From: Limisalsivibrio acetivorans
Lineage (GTDB): Bacteria; Chrysiogenota; Deferribacteres; Deferribacterales; Geovibrionaceae
Assembly (NCBI RefSeq): GCF_000421105.1
Contig: NZ_ATWF01000001.1
Location: forward strand, 1,685,407 to 1,749,406
Direction: 5' to 3'
Length of the DNA stretch: 64,000 bases
The position numbers were made by a program, and so were the translations under genes. Below, in pieces: positions 43,433-52,458 of the stretch. Position 1 is the stretch's first letter. Each line of letters opens with the position of its first letter. Below the pieces are notes generated by a model. The model saw only the letters and a program-made list of their open reading frames with translations, was not told the origin of the DNA and made no database searches.

Positions 43433-44189
43433 ACAAAAGATTTTCTGGGGGCTCTTTGCTCTGGCATCCGCAGTCGGAATTTGCCTGCTCCTTATCATAT
43501 GGTATCTGGCTGTTTATGGTGCAGAGGGGCTTCCCGGACCTGCCGTCTGGATAGTCTCCGCAATTTTCACTGCTCTTCTCGCAGGGAGTATCGGTGCTGT
43601 ACTGCTGTTCTCCCTGAGCCTTTATACGGGCAGAGCCGGGCTTATGCCTCCGGGAACAAGCTGGGCGGCGATGAATATCCTGCTACCCATGACCATGATG
43701 GCGGGCAAGCTTCTCAAGGTTGACAGGAACCGCCTCATAAGGGCGTTCATAAACCTGAACAACAGCGTTGCCTTTCGCAACATACAAAGGAAGGGGCTCA
43801 GCAGTGCCATCGTTCTGTTACCCCACTGCCTCCAGCTCGATACTTGTGAACTCAAGCTCACAAACGATATCTATAAATGTATAGAGTGCGGAAGATGCGA
43901 TATCAAAAATCTTGCGCAGTTAGGGAAAAATTATAATATGAATATAAGGGTCGCCACCGGCGGAACTATGGCCAGAAGGCTGGTTAAGGAGTTTCGCCCC
44001 GAAGTTATTATAGCGGTGGCCTGCGAGAGGGATCTGTTGAGCGGGATTAAGGATACATACCCCATGCCCGTTATCGGCGTCTGCAACACCCGACCGGAAG
44101 GACCTTGCAGAAACACCCGTGTCGAGTGTTCGGAAATAGAAGATACCTTGCGCATAATAAAGGAAAACAACACTAAAGAGGGAGAATAA
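43410..44189 (+). CDS. DUF116 family membrane protein
   Basis: A protein of about 259 residues. The N-terminus carries two membrane segments (FWGLFALASAVGICLLLIIW and VWIVSAIFTALLAGSIGAVL). A soluble DUF116 domain contains conserved Cys: LPHCLQLDTCELK, YKCIECGRCDIKNLA, VACERDLLSG and VCNTRPEGPC. Cys spacing suggests an Fe-S cluster or other metal. The start TTG 43410 has GGAGGAGG 9 bases upstream. DUF116 genes often lie beside fmt and rsmB, as here, which links the family to translation or tRNA processing by context only. Confidence 0.82.
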   Translation: MQEKRSPEQKIFWGLFALASAVGICLLLIIWYLAVYGAEGLPGPAVWIVSAIFTALLAGSIGAVLLFSLSLYTGRAGLMPPGTSWAAMNILLPMTMMAGKLLKVDRNRLIRAFINLNNSVAFRNIQRKGLSSAIVLLPHCLQLDTCELKLTNDIYKCIECGRCDIKNLAQLGKNYNMNIRVATGGTMARRLVKEFRPEVIIAVACERDLLSGIKDTYPMPVIGVCNTRPEGPCRNTRVECSEIEDTLRIIKENNTKEGE

Positions 44190-45044
44190 ATGACCACTAA
44201 CAGTTTGAAGACTGTACTTCTGATGTCGCTTTTAACGATTCTGTTCATACTAGGCGGAGCCGCCATAGGAGGAAGGGGAGGCATGATGATAGCCTTCATC
44301 ATCGCCCTTGGAATGAACTTCTTCTCCTACTGGTACAGCGACAAGATCGTCCTTAAGATGTACAAGGCCACCGAGGTAAGCGAGCAGGAGGCTCCCGGCC
44401 TCTATGCCATCGTGCACAGGCTCACCCAGAAAGGGGGACTCCCCATGCCGAGGCTTTACGTCATCGACAACGAAAATCCCAACGCCTTCGCCACAGGACG
44501 CAACCCTGAGAACTCCGCAGTTGCCGTTACCACAGGTATCGTGCGCATGCTTGACGACGACGAACTCGAGGGTGTTATTGCCCACGAGCTTGCCCACATA
44601 TATGGAAGGGATATACTCATAGGAACCATCGCCGCCACAATGGCTGGAGCTGTTATGCTCCTTGCAGACTGGGCGAGATGGTCCTTTATCTTCGGCGGAA
44701 TGAACGGCGATGAAGAGGACAACCCCCTCGGTGCGGCTGGCGCCATAGTCGCCATGATTGTGGCACCCATAGCTGCCATGCTTGTTCAGATGGCCGTATC
44801 CAGATCCCGTGAGTATCAGGCGGATGCCAGAGGAGCGGCACTCTGCGGAAAGCCCCAGGCCCTTGCCAGCGCACTGCGCAAGATAAGCAAAGGAGCCCAG
44901 GAAGCCCCCATGCGTGAGGGTAACGCTGCAACGGCGCATATGTTTATCATGAACCCCTTCTCCGCCAGAAAGGCGATGAACCTTTTCTCCACGCACCCCC
45001 CCGTTGAGGAGCGTGTGAAAAGGCTGGAGGATATGGCAAGATAA
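44190..45044 (+). CDS. htpX: HtpX-family membrane zinc metalloprotease
   Basis: A 284-residue M48 protease of the inner membrane that degrades misfolded membrane proteins. There are two N-terminal helices, the zinc site HELAH at residues 132-136 (VIAHELAHIYGRD), two more helices, then SREYQADARGAALCG, with the third zinc ligand Glu, and THPPVEERVKRL at the end. Length is normal. It follows the DUF116 stop directly, and its stop overlaps rsmB by one base. Confidence 0.96.
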   Translation: MTTNSLKTVLLMSLLTILFILGGAAIGGRGGMMIAFIIALGMNFFSYWYSDKIVLKMYKATEVSEQEAPGLYAIVHRLTQKGGLPMPRLYVIDNENPNAFATGRNPENSAVAVTTGIVRMLDDDELEGVIAHELAHIYGRDILIGTIAATMAGAVMLLADWARWSFIFGGMNGDEEDNPLGAAGAIVAMIVAPIAAMLVQMAVSRSREYQADARGAALCGKPQALASALRKISKGAQEAPMREGNAATAHMFIMNPFSARKAMNLFSTHPPVEERVKRLEDMAR

Positions 45045-46192
45045 TGTCTGACCGTATGAGAGTCAGACTCTACAACCTTCTGACAGACTTCTACAATCAC
45101 ACCCCGGGGGAGGACTACTTCCAGGATTCCCCCGGAAGACGTTTCTACCGTGCTCTGTATTTCGAAACCTTCCGCAAGCTCGGCACCATTGAAGGAGCCA
45201 TCGAACCCTATCTCAAGTTTAAACCTAAACCTGAGATAATGGCCGCCATCGTACTGGGTACTGCCCAGATTCTCTACATGCGAGATGTGCCAGATTATGC
45301 GGCGGTGAATGAATCGGTTAATCTCGTCAGCGGTAAAAACAAGGGCTTCGTGAACGCTGTACTGCGTAACATTATCCGGAACAAGAACAAGCTTCCAATG
45401 AGTCCTCCCATGGAGGATAACTTTCCAGATTGGCTTGTAAACCGCTGGAAGGATGACCTGGGTGCCTCGTATAAAAAGTTTCTCTCATGCCTCAACACAG
45501 CACCCCCGACATGGTACTTCGATACCGATGAGCTCAAATCCTACATCGAAGAGGATTTCGACGAGCCTATTCCGGGACGTATCTATATGGACAAGGCCTC
45601 ATCCTCCGTTGCCATGCTGGCCGGGGATGTGAAGCCTGAAACCATACTCGACTGCTGCGCCGCACCCGGCGGCAAAACCACAGTCCTGTCACACAGATAT
45701 CCCGGATCTACCATCTTCGCAGTGGAGCTTGACCCCGATCGTTTCGAGCGGATGAAGTCCACACTGGACGAAAGAGGGCTTACGAATATCAACGCAGTGA
45801 ACAGTGATATCATGGAGATGGAGGGGGAAGAGGCCTTTGATCTGATCCTTTTGGATGCTCCATGCACAGCCCTCGGAACACTCCGCAAACATCCAGAGAT
45901 ACGCTGGTTGAGAACCGAAGAGCAGATAAAAGAGCGTGCCCGCATCCAGAGGCAGATGCTCAAAAAGGTCTCCACAATGCTGAAACCCGGCGGCAGGCTT
46001 ATATACTCCGTCTGCTCCCTTGAGCCGGAGGAGACTACGGACGTCGTTGAGCAGTTCGTTGCGAGAAACACCGGATTCGACTTCATTGAACCTGTGTGCG
46101 AGGATATCTTCAAGCGGGAGGACTACTTCGTATCTCGCCCATGCGAGACCGACTGCGACGGCTTCTTTGCCGCCGTACTGAGGAAGGGCTAG
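45044..46192 (+). CDS. rsmB: 16S rRNA (cytosine-C5)-methyltransferase RsmB-like
   Basis: A 382-residue SAM-dependent rRNA methyltransferase. The N-terminal NusB-like helical domain (1-120) and the Fmu catalytic domain show ILDCCAAPGGKTT (SAM motif I), LLDAPCTALGTLRKHPEIRW (motif IV Cys) and SVCSLEPEET (catalytic Cys324). The target in relatives is 16S C967. It ends the fmt-DUF116-htpX-rsmB cluster, and its stop overlaps znuB's stop by 4 bases in convergent orientation. Confidence 0.93.
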   Translation: MSDRMRVRLYNLLTDFYNHTPGEDYFQDSPGRRFYRALYFETFRKLGTIEGAIEPYLKFKPKPEIMAAIVLGTAQILYMRDVPDYAAVNESVNLVSGKNKGFVNAVLRNIIRNKNKLPMSPPMEDNFPDWLVNRWKDDLGASYKKFLSCLNTAPPTWYFDTDELKSYIEEDFDEPIPGRIYMDKASSSVAMLAGDVKPETILDCCAAPGGKTTVLSHRYPGSTIFAVELDPDRFERMKSTLDERGLTNINAVNSDIMEMEGEEAFDLILLDAPCTALGTLRKHPEIRWLRTEEQIKERARIQRQMLKKVSTMLKPGGRLIYSVCSLEPEETTDVVEQFVARNTGFDFIEPVCEDIFKREDYFVSRPCETDCDGFFAAVLRKG

Positions 46193-46989
46193 ACGATCCT
46201 CTTAACACCCAGAGCTATGAAGAAGACAGCTCCACCAACGGCGATGATCGATGCGCCCCCAGTAAGATTGAGCGTATAGGCGAGGGCGAGCCCTGCAACG
46301 GTGAAAAACACTCCGAGAAGGAATGATAAAATCATCATTGATTTAAGGGATCTGCTGAACATCTCTGCTATATAAGGGGGAATGGTGAGCAGTGCTATAA
46401 CCAGCACAAGCCCCACCACACGTATCGTCATAACCACCGTGAGGGATATGAGCACGATAAGTGCAACATGAAGGAAGCCCACGGGTACACCTGCGCTCCT
46501 TGCGAACTCCTCGTCCATACTCATCGCCTGCAGGTCTTTATAGAAGTAACCCGCCGAGGCGAGGATTATAACATCCATCACCATCATCAGGTATATATCG
46601 CTGTCCGGAACTGCGAGCAGACTTCCGAAAAGATAGCTCATCAGATCCACGTTGTAACCCGGTGTCATATCCACAAGGATGATCCCCGCAGACATACCGA
46701 GCGCCCAGATCACACCGATAACCGTATCCGCACGCTTCTTGTTATTCAGCGTAATAAACGCAACCAGCAGACCCACCGCAAGCGCAAACCCCAGTGCACC
46801 GTATATGGGCGCAAAACCCATGAAGAATGCAAGACCTATGCCTCCGTAAGCCGCATGGGCGATGCCTCCGGAGATGAAGACTATACGGTTCACCACTACA
46901 AGGGTTCCGATTATCCCGCACGCCGCACTGACGAGGAGCCCAGCTATAAGAGCGTTCTGCATAAACTCAAGGGAGAGTGCATCAATCAT
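46189..46989 (-). CDS. znuB: Zinc ABC transporter permease ZnuB
   Basis: A 266-residue ABC-3 family permease with about eight membrane helices. Family blocks are RIVFISGGIAHAAYGGIGLA, TVIGVIWALGMSAGIILVD and VRVVGLVLVIALLTIPPYIA. It forms the inner-membrane channel for zinc taken from ZnuA and driven by ZnuC. Its start overlaps the znuC stop by 8 bases. Zinc rather than manganese is inferred from the His-rich ZnuA and the Zur-like regulator. Confidence 0.92.
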   Translation of the reverse strand: MIDALSLEFMQNALIAGLLVSAACGIIGTLVVVNRIVFISGGIAHAAYGGIGLAFFMGFAPIYGALGFALAVGLLVAFITLNNKKRADTVIGVIWALGMSAGIILVDMTPGYNVDLMSYLFGSLLAVPDSDIYLMMVMDVIILASAGYFYKDLQAMSMDEEFARSAGVPVGFLHVALIVLISLTVVMTIRVVGLVLVIALLTIPPYIAEMFSRSLKSMMILSFLLGVFFTVAGLALAYTLNLTGGASIIAVGGAVFFIALGVKRIV

Positions 46990-47737
46990 GGACAGCCCCT
47001 ATACCCATGCCGCCGCAGTGGGCGCAGTCGTGGGTGTGGTGGGAGTCGCCGTAGATATCCTTCATCATGTCTTCGGTTATGCAGGAATGCTCGTGCTTGT
47101 GTACGTATGTGTTCACCATGGCGATACTTGAGGCGAATCTTGGCAGAACGCCGAGGTCATGGCTGACAACAACAATTGTCATATCACGGTTAAGTTCCTT
47201 GAGCTTATCGAAGAGGTCACGCTGTCCCTTGGTATCGACACTGGAAGTGGGTTCATCCAGAAAAAGAACCTTCGGCCTCATGGCAAGGGCCCTTGCGATG
47301 AAGACACGCTGACGCTGTCCGCCGGAAAGGTTGTCTATCATCGAATCACGGATAGAGCTGACATCGAGATAGTCCATCAGCTCTTCCACATAACCGACAT
47401 CCTCTCTATCCGGCTTCTTGAGCCTCCCTTTGCGGAGTGAGAGCCCCATCATCGCTGTTTCAAAGGCAGTGGCAGGAATGCCGGCGGAGCCTGCGAGGTT
47501 CTGGGGAACGTAGCCTACGCATCCGGTGTTCTTCCTCGGCTCTTCACCGAAGACACGTATCTCTCCCCTGTCCGGAAGAAGAATGCCGAGGATCAGCTTA
47601 ACAAGGGTGGACTTACCACCTCCGTTGGGGCCTATCATTCCGAGAAACTCCCCTTCGTTTATGTCGAGTTCCACATCCTCAAGGACGTTCCGGCCGTTAT
47701 AGGCGAAATCGAGCCCCCGTATCTCCACAGCTTTCAT
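46982..47737 (-). CDS. znuC: Zinc ABC transporter ATPase ZnuC
   Basis: A 251-residue ABC ATPase. Walker A is GPNGGGKST, signature NLSGGQRQRVFIARAL, Walker B VLFLDEPTS, and the switch His is in VVVSHDLG. The C-terminal tail is His/Cys-rich (HKHEH and HHTHDCAHCGG), an unusual metal-binding extension that may sense or buffer zinc. It overlaps znuA's stop by 4 bases and znuB's start by 8. Confidence 0.94.
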   Translation of the reverse strand: MKAVEIRGLDFAYNGRNVLEDVELDINEGEFLGMIGPNGGGKSTLVKLILGILLPDRGEIRVFGEEPRKNTGCVGYVPQNLAGSAGIPATAFETAMMGLSLRKGRLKKPDREDVGYVEELMDYLDVSSIRDSMIDNLSGGQRQRVFIARALAMRPKVLFLDEPTSSVDTKGQRDLFDKLKELNRDMTIVVVSHDLGVLPRFASSIAMVNTYVHKHEHSCITEDMMKDIYGDSHHTHDCAHCGGMGIGAVHD

Positions 47738-48627
47738 CGATTAAGCGCTTCCTTAATCTTTTCCGCCGATCGTATCATGTTTGCCGACCAATTCTCATCG
47801 AGGGGATCAAGAACCTCCACACGTCCATTTATAGCCTTGGCCACCGTCTCAGCACTCTTCTTGGAAAACTCCGGCTGTACGAAAACCGTATCTATACCAT
47901 GCTCCTTCGCCCTTCTGATAAGCTCGGCAAGCTCTGCGGGCTTCGGCTCTTTACCATCTACCTCAACCGCCACCTGCTCAAGACCGTATTCATCGGCAAA
48001 GTATCCCCAACTGGGGTGGAACACCATGAATTCACGGCTTTTCAGCTCCGTAAGTATATTCTGAACCTTTATATGCGTATCTGCGATGCTGTTCTTAAGA
48101 GCCTGATAACGAAGCTGGTACTGTACTTTCATGGCAGGGTCTTCCTCTATATATGCATCCCGCATGCACTCAGCAAGCTTTATCATCATCGGGGGTGAAA
48201 GCCATATGTGCGGATCCAGAATCTCACCATCGTGGCTATGCGCTTCGCCCTCGTGTCCGTGCTCTTCACCACCATGGTCATGCGCTTCGCCCTCGTGATG
48301 GTGTGCTGCGATGGGCCTGCGTTCCACCTTTTCATAGCACTTCACCACACGGAGTTCCTTCCCTGCAGAGGCTATCCTCTCCAGCCAAGCTTTTTCAAAG
48401 GGTACACCCACGGGGAAATAAAGATCCGCACCCGCAACGTATGCCATCTGCTTAGGTTTAGGCTCATACACCGCCGGACTTGCACCCCGCTCCACCATAA
48501 CCATAACCTCTCCCATGGAAAGCTTTGAGGCTATATAATGCTGCGGGAGCACACTCACAACTGTTTTAACCTCCGCCATGGCGGATACCGCAAGCAAGAA
48601 TATCGAAAGAAAGACTATTAACCGCAT
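47734..48627 (-). CDS. znuA: Zinc-binding periplasmic protein ZnuA
   Basis: A 297-residue cluster A-I metal-binding protein with a signal peptide (MRLIVFLSIFLLAVSAMA). The long His/Asp/Glu-rich loop near residues 105-135 (AHHHEGEAHDHGGEEHGHEG) is the zinc-specific feature of ZnuA. DPHIWLSPPMM, MVFHPSWGYFADEYGL and TVFVQPEFSKKSAETVA carry the metal-site His and Glu. ATG 48627 is used because GGGGG lies 10 bases before it; an in-frame TTG at 48636 is too close. It overlaps the zur stop by 10 bases. Confidence 0.94.
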   Translation of the reverse strand: MRLIVFLSIFLLAVSAMAEVKTVVSVLPQHYIASKLSMGEVMVMVERGASPAVYEPKPKQMAYVAGADLYFPVGVPFEKAWLERIASAGKELRVVKCYEKVERRPIAAHHHEGEAHDHGGEEHGHEGEAHSHDGEILDPHIWLSPPMMIKLAECMRDAYIEEDPAMKVQYQLRYQALKNSIADTHIKVQNILTELKSREFMVFHPSWGYFADEYGLEQVAVEVDGKEPKPAELAELIRRAKEHGIDTVFVQPEFSKKSAETVAKAINGRVEVLDPLDENWSANMIRSAEKIKEALNR

Positions 48628-49025
48628 TTCGAACAAACCCCCTTTATATCAAGTGACACAGACTTTACGGTGAACCCCTCCCCCACTTTCCCGAGGATTA
48701 AACCATCCTCAAAACTCAGGGGATCGAGGCAGTAAACCATACCGCACACTTCACAGTGGAAATGTGGATGCACAGGATTGTGCCTGCACGCCTTCTCGTA
48801 GAATGAAACGCCCGATTCACCAAGAATCTCACGAACCAAGCCCGACTCCTTTAGCACCGATAATGCCCTGTAGACCGTTGCCTGATCCGATTCCGATTCG
48901 CTGTGAACCTCCTTCGCATTAAGCGGGCGCTCACTCCCGAGGAGGACATCCAGAACCCTCTCCCTCGCCTGTGTTACCTTAAGATTCTTTCCCCGCAGAA
49001 GATCACGGGCTATACAAGTGCTCAT
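48618..49025 (-). CDS. zur: Fur-family repressor, Zur-like
   Basis: A 135-residue Fur-family regulator. The winged helix (VTQARERVLDVLLG, DQATVYRALSVLKESGLV) is followed by the metal-sensing domain with HPHFHCEVCGMVYC and a C-terminal CSKCG, the paired CxxC structural zinc site. Being first in a zur-znuACB operon makes zinc the likely co-repressor; this is context-based. A 15-base palindrome 20 bases before its start is the likely operator. Confidence 0.9.
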   Translation of the reverse strand: MSTCIARDLLRGKNLKVTQARERVLDVLLGSERPLNAKEVHSESESDQATVYRALSVLKESGLVREILGESGVSFYEKACRHNPVHPHFHCEVCGMVYCLDPLSFEDGLILGKVGEGFTVKSVSLDIKGVCSKCG

Positions 49026-49044
49026 GGATTAACGATAGATCAGA

Positions 49045-49059
49045 TGCGAATCATTCGCA
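49045..49059. promoter_or_regulatory. Candidate Zur operator
   Basis: Perfect 7-1-7 palindrome TGCGAATCATTCGCA, located 20 bases upstream of the zur start and 9 bases before the thiE-like stop. Fur-family proteins bind 7-1-7 type boxes. The sequence fits negative control of zur-znuACB by zinc-bound Zur. I see no second exact copy in the regions I scanned by eye. Confidence 0.6.
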
Positions 49060-49067
49060 AGTAAATA

Positions 49068-49610
49068 TCATAAAGGAAGGTTGTTAATATCGTAAAGAAG
49101 GCCAATGCCTGCAAATCCTGCGTAACCCTTACCCTCTAGCAGGTGCAGATTGTCCGCATTTACGCCGCCGAGAGCATAGATATCTTTGCCGCAATCTGCG
49201 ACGTCCACCGGCCCTAACGGATTAACAGGGTACGGCTTATCCGTATGGAATATGGGGCTCAGGGTGCAGTAGTCCGCATCAACCCTCACTGCCTCTTCAA
49301 CGCTGTGGGCTGAGTATCCGGTCAAAAGCTCTGGAAAGGCTTTCCTGACTGCATCCACAGGAATAGTCGCAACACCGAGATGGACGCCATCAAAGGAAGC
49401 GGCCTCCGCTATATCAGCACGTTCGGAAAGGACAAGCCTATGGTCGGGGAGGAGCCTGCGCATCCTGCACGCCTCCCTGTATATCAATGCGGCATCGAAA
49501 CCCTTGATGCGGAACCATATGATATCCGTGACCTCCGCCGCTTTCATTGCGAATTCGCTCCACTCATCGCCGAAGGTCTGGTAATCAATCACCGGAAGGA
49601 ATTTCATCAT
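49068..49610 (-). CDS. ThiE/TenI-family protein
   Basis: A TIM-barrel protein of about 180 residues in the thiamine phosphate synthase/TenI family. Recognisable parts are SFDGVHLGVATIP, TGYSAHSVEEA, LSPIFHTDKPYPVNPLGP and YALGGVNADNL. The SPIFHT segment is closer to TenI than to the GPIFPTxTK of active ThiE, and the protein is about 30 residues shorter than most ThiE, so activity as a synthase is uncertain. ATG 49610 is used; the start overlaps glnE's end by 26 bases. Thiamine relevance fits thiD, thiF and thiS elsewhere in the window. Confidence 0.75.
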   Translation of the reverse strand: MMKFLPVIDYQTFGDEWSEFAMKAAEVTDIIWFRIKGFDAALIYREACRMRRLLPDHRLVLSERADIAEAASFDGVHLGVATIPVDAVRKAFPELLTGYSAHSVEEAVRVDADYCTLSPIFHTDKPYPVNPLGPVDVADCGKDIYALGGVNADNLHLLEGKGYAGFAGIGLLYDINNLPL

Positions 49611-52458
49611 CACTCAGATAACGATCGAAGATCCTGTTGAACGCCGCCCTGACAGTTTTTCTAACATACAGATACCTCTCATGGAGGCACTCGGCTGAGT
49701 TCTTCTCATAGCAGAAGAAAACACCAGCCTTATTAAGAACCTCTTCGTCCGAAGGAAGCCGGGATGTTGATGTGTTCTCATAAACACGAAGGATGTTCTC
49801 AAGGTTTCTGTAGAAGTGGTAGCTGTCGTGCAGGGCGTAGTAGTCCCTCTCCTTGATAGCCTTCATATCACGCAGCTTAGATAGAACATCATGGGTATTC
49901 GGCCTTCGAAGGCCGGGCTCCTTATGACCGAGGTGCAGCTGAAGCATCTGGACGCAGAACTCTATATCCAGCAATCCGCCCACACCTGCCTTTATATCGT
50001 TCTTCTCCGGCGGGGAGCCCTTCTCCTTCTCTATACGCTCACGCATCTCCCTGACCTCGGCGATCTCCTTCCTGTTCAGCGTACCGGTAAAAAGAACCTC
50101 CTTCTTAATCTCAAGGAACTCGTTCTTGAGCTTCGAGGTTTCATTCAATACACAAGAGCGTGCCAGCGCCTGTTTCTCCCAAAGCATGGCGTTCTTCTTC
50201 TGATATTCTCTGAAAGCGGGCAGAGTTGTAACAAGGGGGCCGCTTGCTCCACTGGGGCGCAGGCGCATATCTATCTTATAGAGGATGCCATTGGTGGTGT
50301 ATGTTCCAAGGAAGGATATTGTTCTCTGCACAGCCTTGGAGAAGAATTCATGGTTAGTTATCTGCTTTTCACCATTCGTTTTGCCGTTACCCTCATAAAG
50401 TACTATCAGGTCGAGGTCGGAACCGAAGCTCATCTCGTAGCTGCCGAGTTTACCCATCCCTACAACGATGGAGGAGCACTCAACCCCATCCTCAAGCATG
50501 GGCTTCCCGTAGCGTTCCTCCAGTGTCTCGAGAACACGTTCGTAGGCAAAGTTTACCGTTCCCCTCGCAAGCTGTGTCAGTGAGCGCATTACCTTGATAA
50601 TATTAATAGTATTGTTAAGGAATGCGTAGCCGATGTTGAAGATGTACGCCTTGTGCCTCTGACGTGCTATCTCCATCTCATACTCGGTATCACCTTTGTA
50701 TTTCTCCGTACGCTCCACAAGATCCTCATAAACCTCCACATGGTTGTAGACAGGGTTCTTAGGATCGTAGAGATAATCGAGGAGCACCTTGTCGCTGAGT
50801 ATCATATTCGCAAGGTAGCGTGTGTAGGAGAATATATTCTCCATCTGATCCAATATCGCAGGCGCACTGCTGATAATGTCGTATATGAGATAAACATTAG
50901 TCTGATGCGAAAGGAGTTTCTCAAAGTTCATCAGCGTAGTGACCGGGTCGCTCCTTTCGGGGAGTTTCTCCACCACGCTTCCGATGATATGCTCAAGGAT
51001 CTTCCTCTCATCCCGCATTCTGGGAGCCTTTCCCCTGCCGCTGATGATGCTGCGGATGATCTTTGCGCACTTCTTAGGCTCATTTATATTCATATCCTCA
51101 AGGAGCGGGATAGTATCCTCCTCGGGAACCTCCTGATCGAAAAGGATAGTGAGCTTGCTCACACTCTTACGCTCCTCAAAGATCCCGCTGAAAACCCCGT
51201 GAACAAAATCCGCCGCCTCACGGAAGCGTTTGTTGAAGCTCTCCTCATCGGTGAAGCCGCATCGTTCAAGATACAAATCGAATGTGTCCGACTCCTCGGG
51301 GACTATATGTGTCTGCTTCTCATCCTCGATCTGTGCCATATGCTCAAGCTTTCGCAGAAAACGGTATTCCTCCGCCAGACGCTCCCCCTTCTCTTCGTCG
51401 ATAAGCCCCATATCAACTACCCTTGCAAGCCCTTCCAGCGTGTTGGGATGATATATCGAATTGTCTTTGGGGTAGTAGAGAATCATGAAAGTTTGTACGA
51501 TGAACTCGATCTCACGTATACCGCCGTAGCCAAGCTTTACGTTCTTATGGGAGCCCCGAAGCTCCTCCCTCCGGTCTATCTTACCCTTGATAGCCTGCAG
51601 TTCATCAAGGAGCTTATAATCAAGACTTCTTCGAAAAACAAAGGGGCGTACAGCCTTGAGGAATGCTGAACCCACATCCTTGTCACCAGCCACTGGGCGG
51701 GCCTTCAGAAGCATCATCCGCTCCCATCCCTGTCCGTAGGATTCGTAATAGAGCTCGTAGCTGTGTACAGGCAGTGTGATGGCTCCACGGTCACCGTCCG
51801 GCCTTAGCCTGAGATCCACACGGAAAACTATGCCGTCCTCTGTGCGGGTTCCTATATAATGGGTTATCTTCTCTGCCAGTTTGGTGAAGAATACGTGGTT
51901 GTCCACAGGCTTACGCATCGGCGAGCCTTCGGTTTTGCCAACTTCCGTTCCGTATACGTATATTATGTCAATGTCAGAGCTGAAATTTAGCGCCCAGCCG
52001 CCAAGTTTGCCCAAACCTATCACAGACATGCCGATAAGCTCCCCCTCTTCATTAAGGGGCTTTCCATACTCTCTGTACAGGTGGTGGGTGCAGTAGCGGT
52101 AAACCGCCTCTAGGGAGGCCGAAGCCAGGCTGGAGAGATGCGCCGTGATTTCCTCAACCGGCCTCTCTCTGTGGAGGTCGTTAAGTGCTATTATCGTATA
52201 CTCCCTCATCTTGATCATACGAAGATGATGGAGGAACTCTTTCTCGCTCATTTCCAGGTACTGGTCGGTGCAGAGAGAGTTTAGGATATAATCCGTATCC
52301 CTCGGGTCATCCACACTCTGAACTGCATGTTTCAGATAGCCCGGATAACGTATATACCAGTCCGCAATGAATCTTGAATGTCTGCAAACTTTTTCAAAGC
52401 CGTCAAAATCAGCCGCTTCAGGTGTTCTCTTTAATATCGTTTCATACTTATCTGTCAT
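49585..52458 (-). CDS. glnE: Glutamine synthetase adenylyltransferase/adenylyl-removing enzyme
   Basis: A 957-residue bifunctional nitrogen regulator that adenylylates and de-adenylylates glutamine synthetase. It has two nucleotidyltransferase domains, each with its own active-site Asp pair: the N-terminal remover IGLGKLGGWALNFSSDIDII (about residue 150) and the C-terminal adenylyltransferase GMGKLGSYEMSFGSDLDLIV (about residue 670). Helical PII-binding and linker regions lie between. Length is as expected. It overlaps the upstream sensor kinase gene by 4 bases. The presence of glnE implies GSI-beta glutamine synthetase elsewhere. Confidence 0.97.
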   Translation of the reverse strand: MTDKYETILKRTPEAADFDGFEKVCRHSRFIADWYIRYPGYLKHAVQSVDDPRDTDYILNSLCTDQYLEMSEKEFLHHLRMIKMREYTIIALNDLHRERPVEEITAHLSSLASASLEAVYRYCTHHLYREYGKPLNEEGELIGMSVIGLGKLGGWALNFSSDIDIIYVYGTEVGKTEGSPMRKPVDNHVFFTKLAEKITHYIGTRTEDGIVFRVDLRLRPDGDRGAITLPVHSYELYYESYGQGWERMMLLKARPVAGDKDVGSAFLKAVRPFVFRRSLDYKLLDELQAIKGKIDRREELRGSHKNVKLGYGGIREIEFIVQTFMILYYPKDNSIYHPNTLEGLARVVDMGLIDEEKGERLAEEYRFLRKLEHMAQIEDEKQTHIVPEESDTFDLYLERCGFTDEESFNKRFREAADFVHGVFSGIFEERKSVSKLTILFDQEVPEEDTIPLLEDMNINEPKKCAKIIRSIISGRGKAPRMRDERKILEHIIGSVVEKLPERSDPVTTLMNFEKLLSHQTNVYLIYDIISSAPAILDQMENIFSYTRYLANMILSDKVLLDYLYDPKNPVYNHVEVYEDLVERTEKYKGDTEYEMEIARQRHKAYIFNIGYAFLNNTINIIKVMRSLTQLARGTVNFAYERVLETLEERYGKPMLEDGVECSSIVVGMGKLGSYEMSFGSDLDLIVLYEGNGKTNGEKQITNHEFFSKAVQRTISFLGTYTTNGILYKIDMRLRPSGASGPLVTTLPAFREYQKKNAMLWEKQALARSCVLNETSKLKNEFLEIKKEVLFTGTLNRKEIAEVREMRERIEKEKGSPPEKNDIKAGVGGLLDIEFCVQMLQLHLGHKEPGLRRPNTHDVLSKLRDMKAIKERDYYALHDSYHFYRNLENILRVYENTSTSRLPSDEEVLNKAGVFFCYEKNSAECLHERYLYVRKTVRAAFNRIFDRYLSDDEIPSGD

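Noticed and set aside
50653-51669. 338-residue plus-strand ORF opposite glnE
   Set aside because: Antisense shadow of glnE, with no start site or family pattern.
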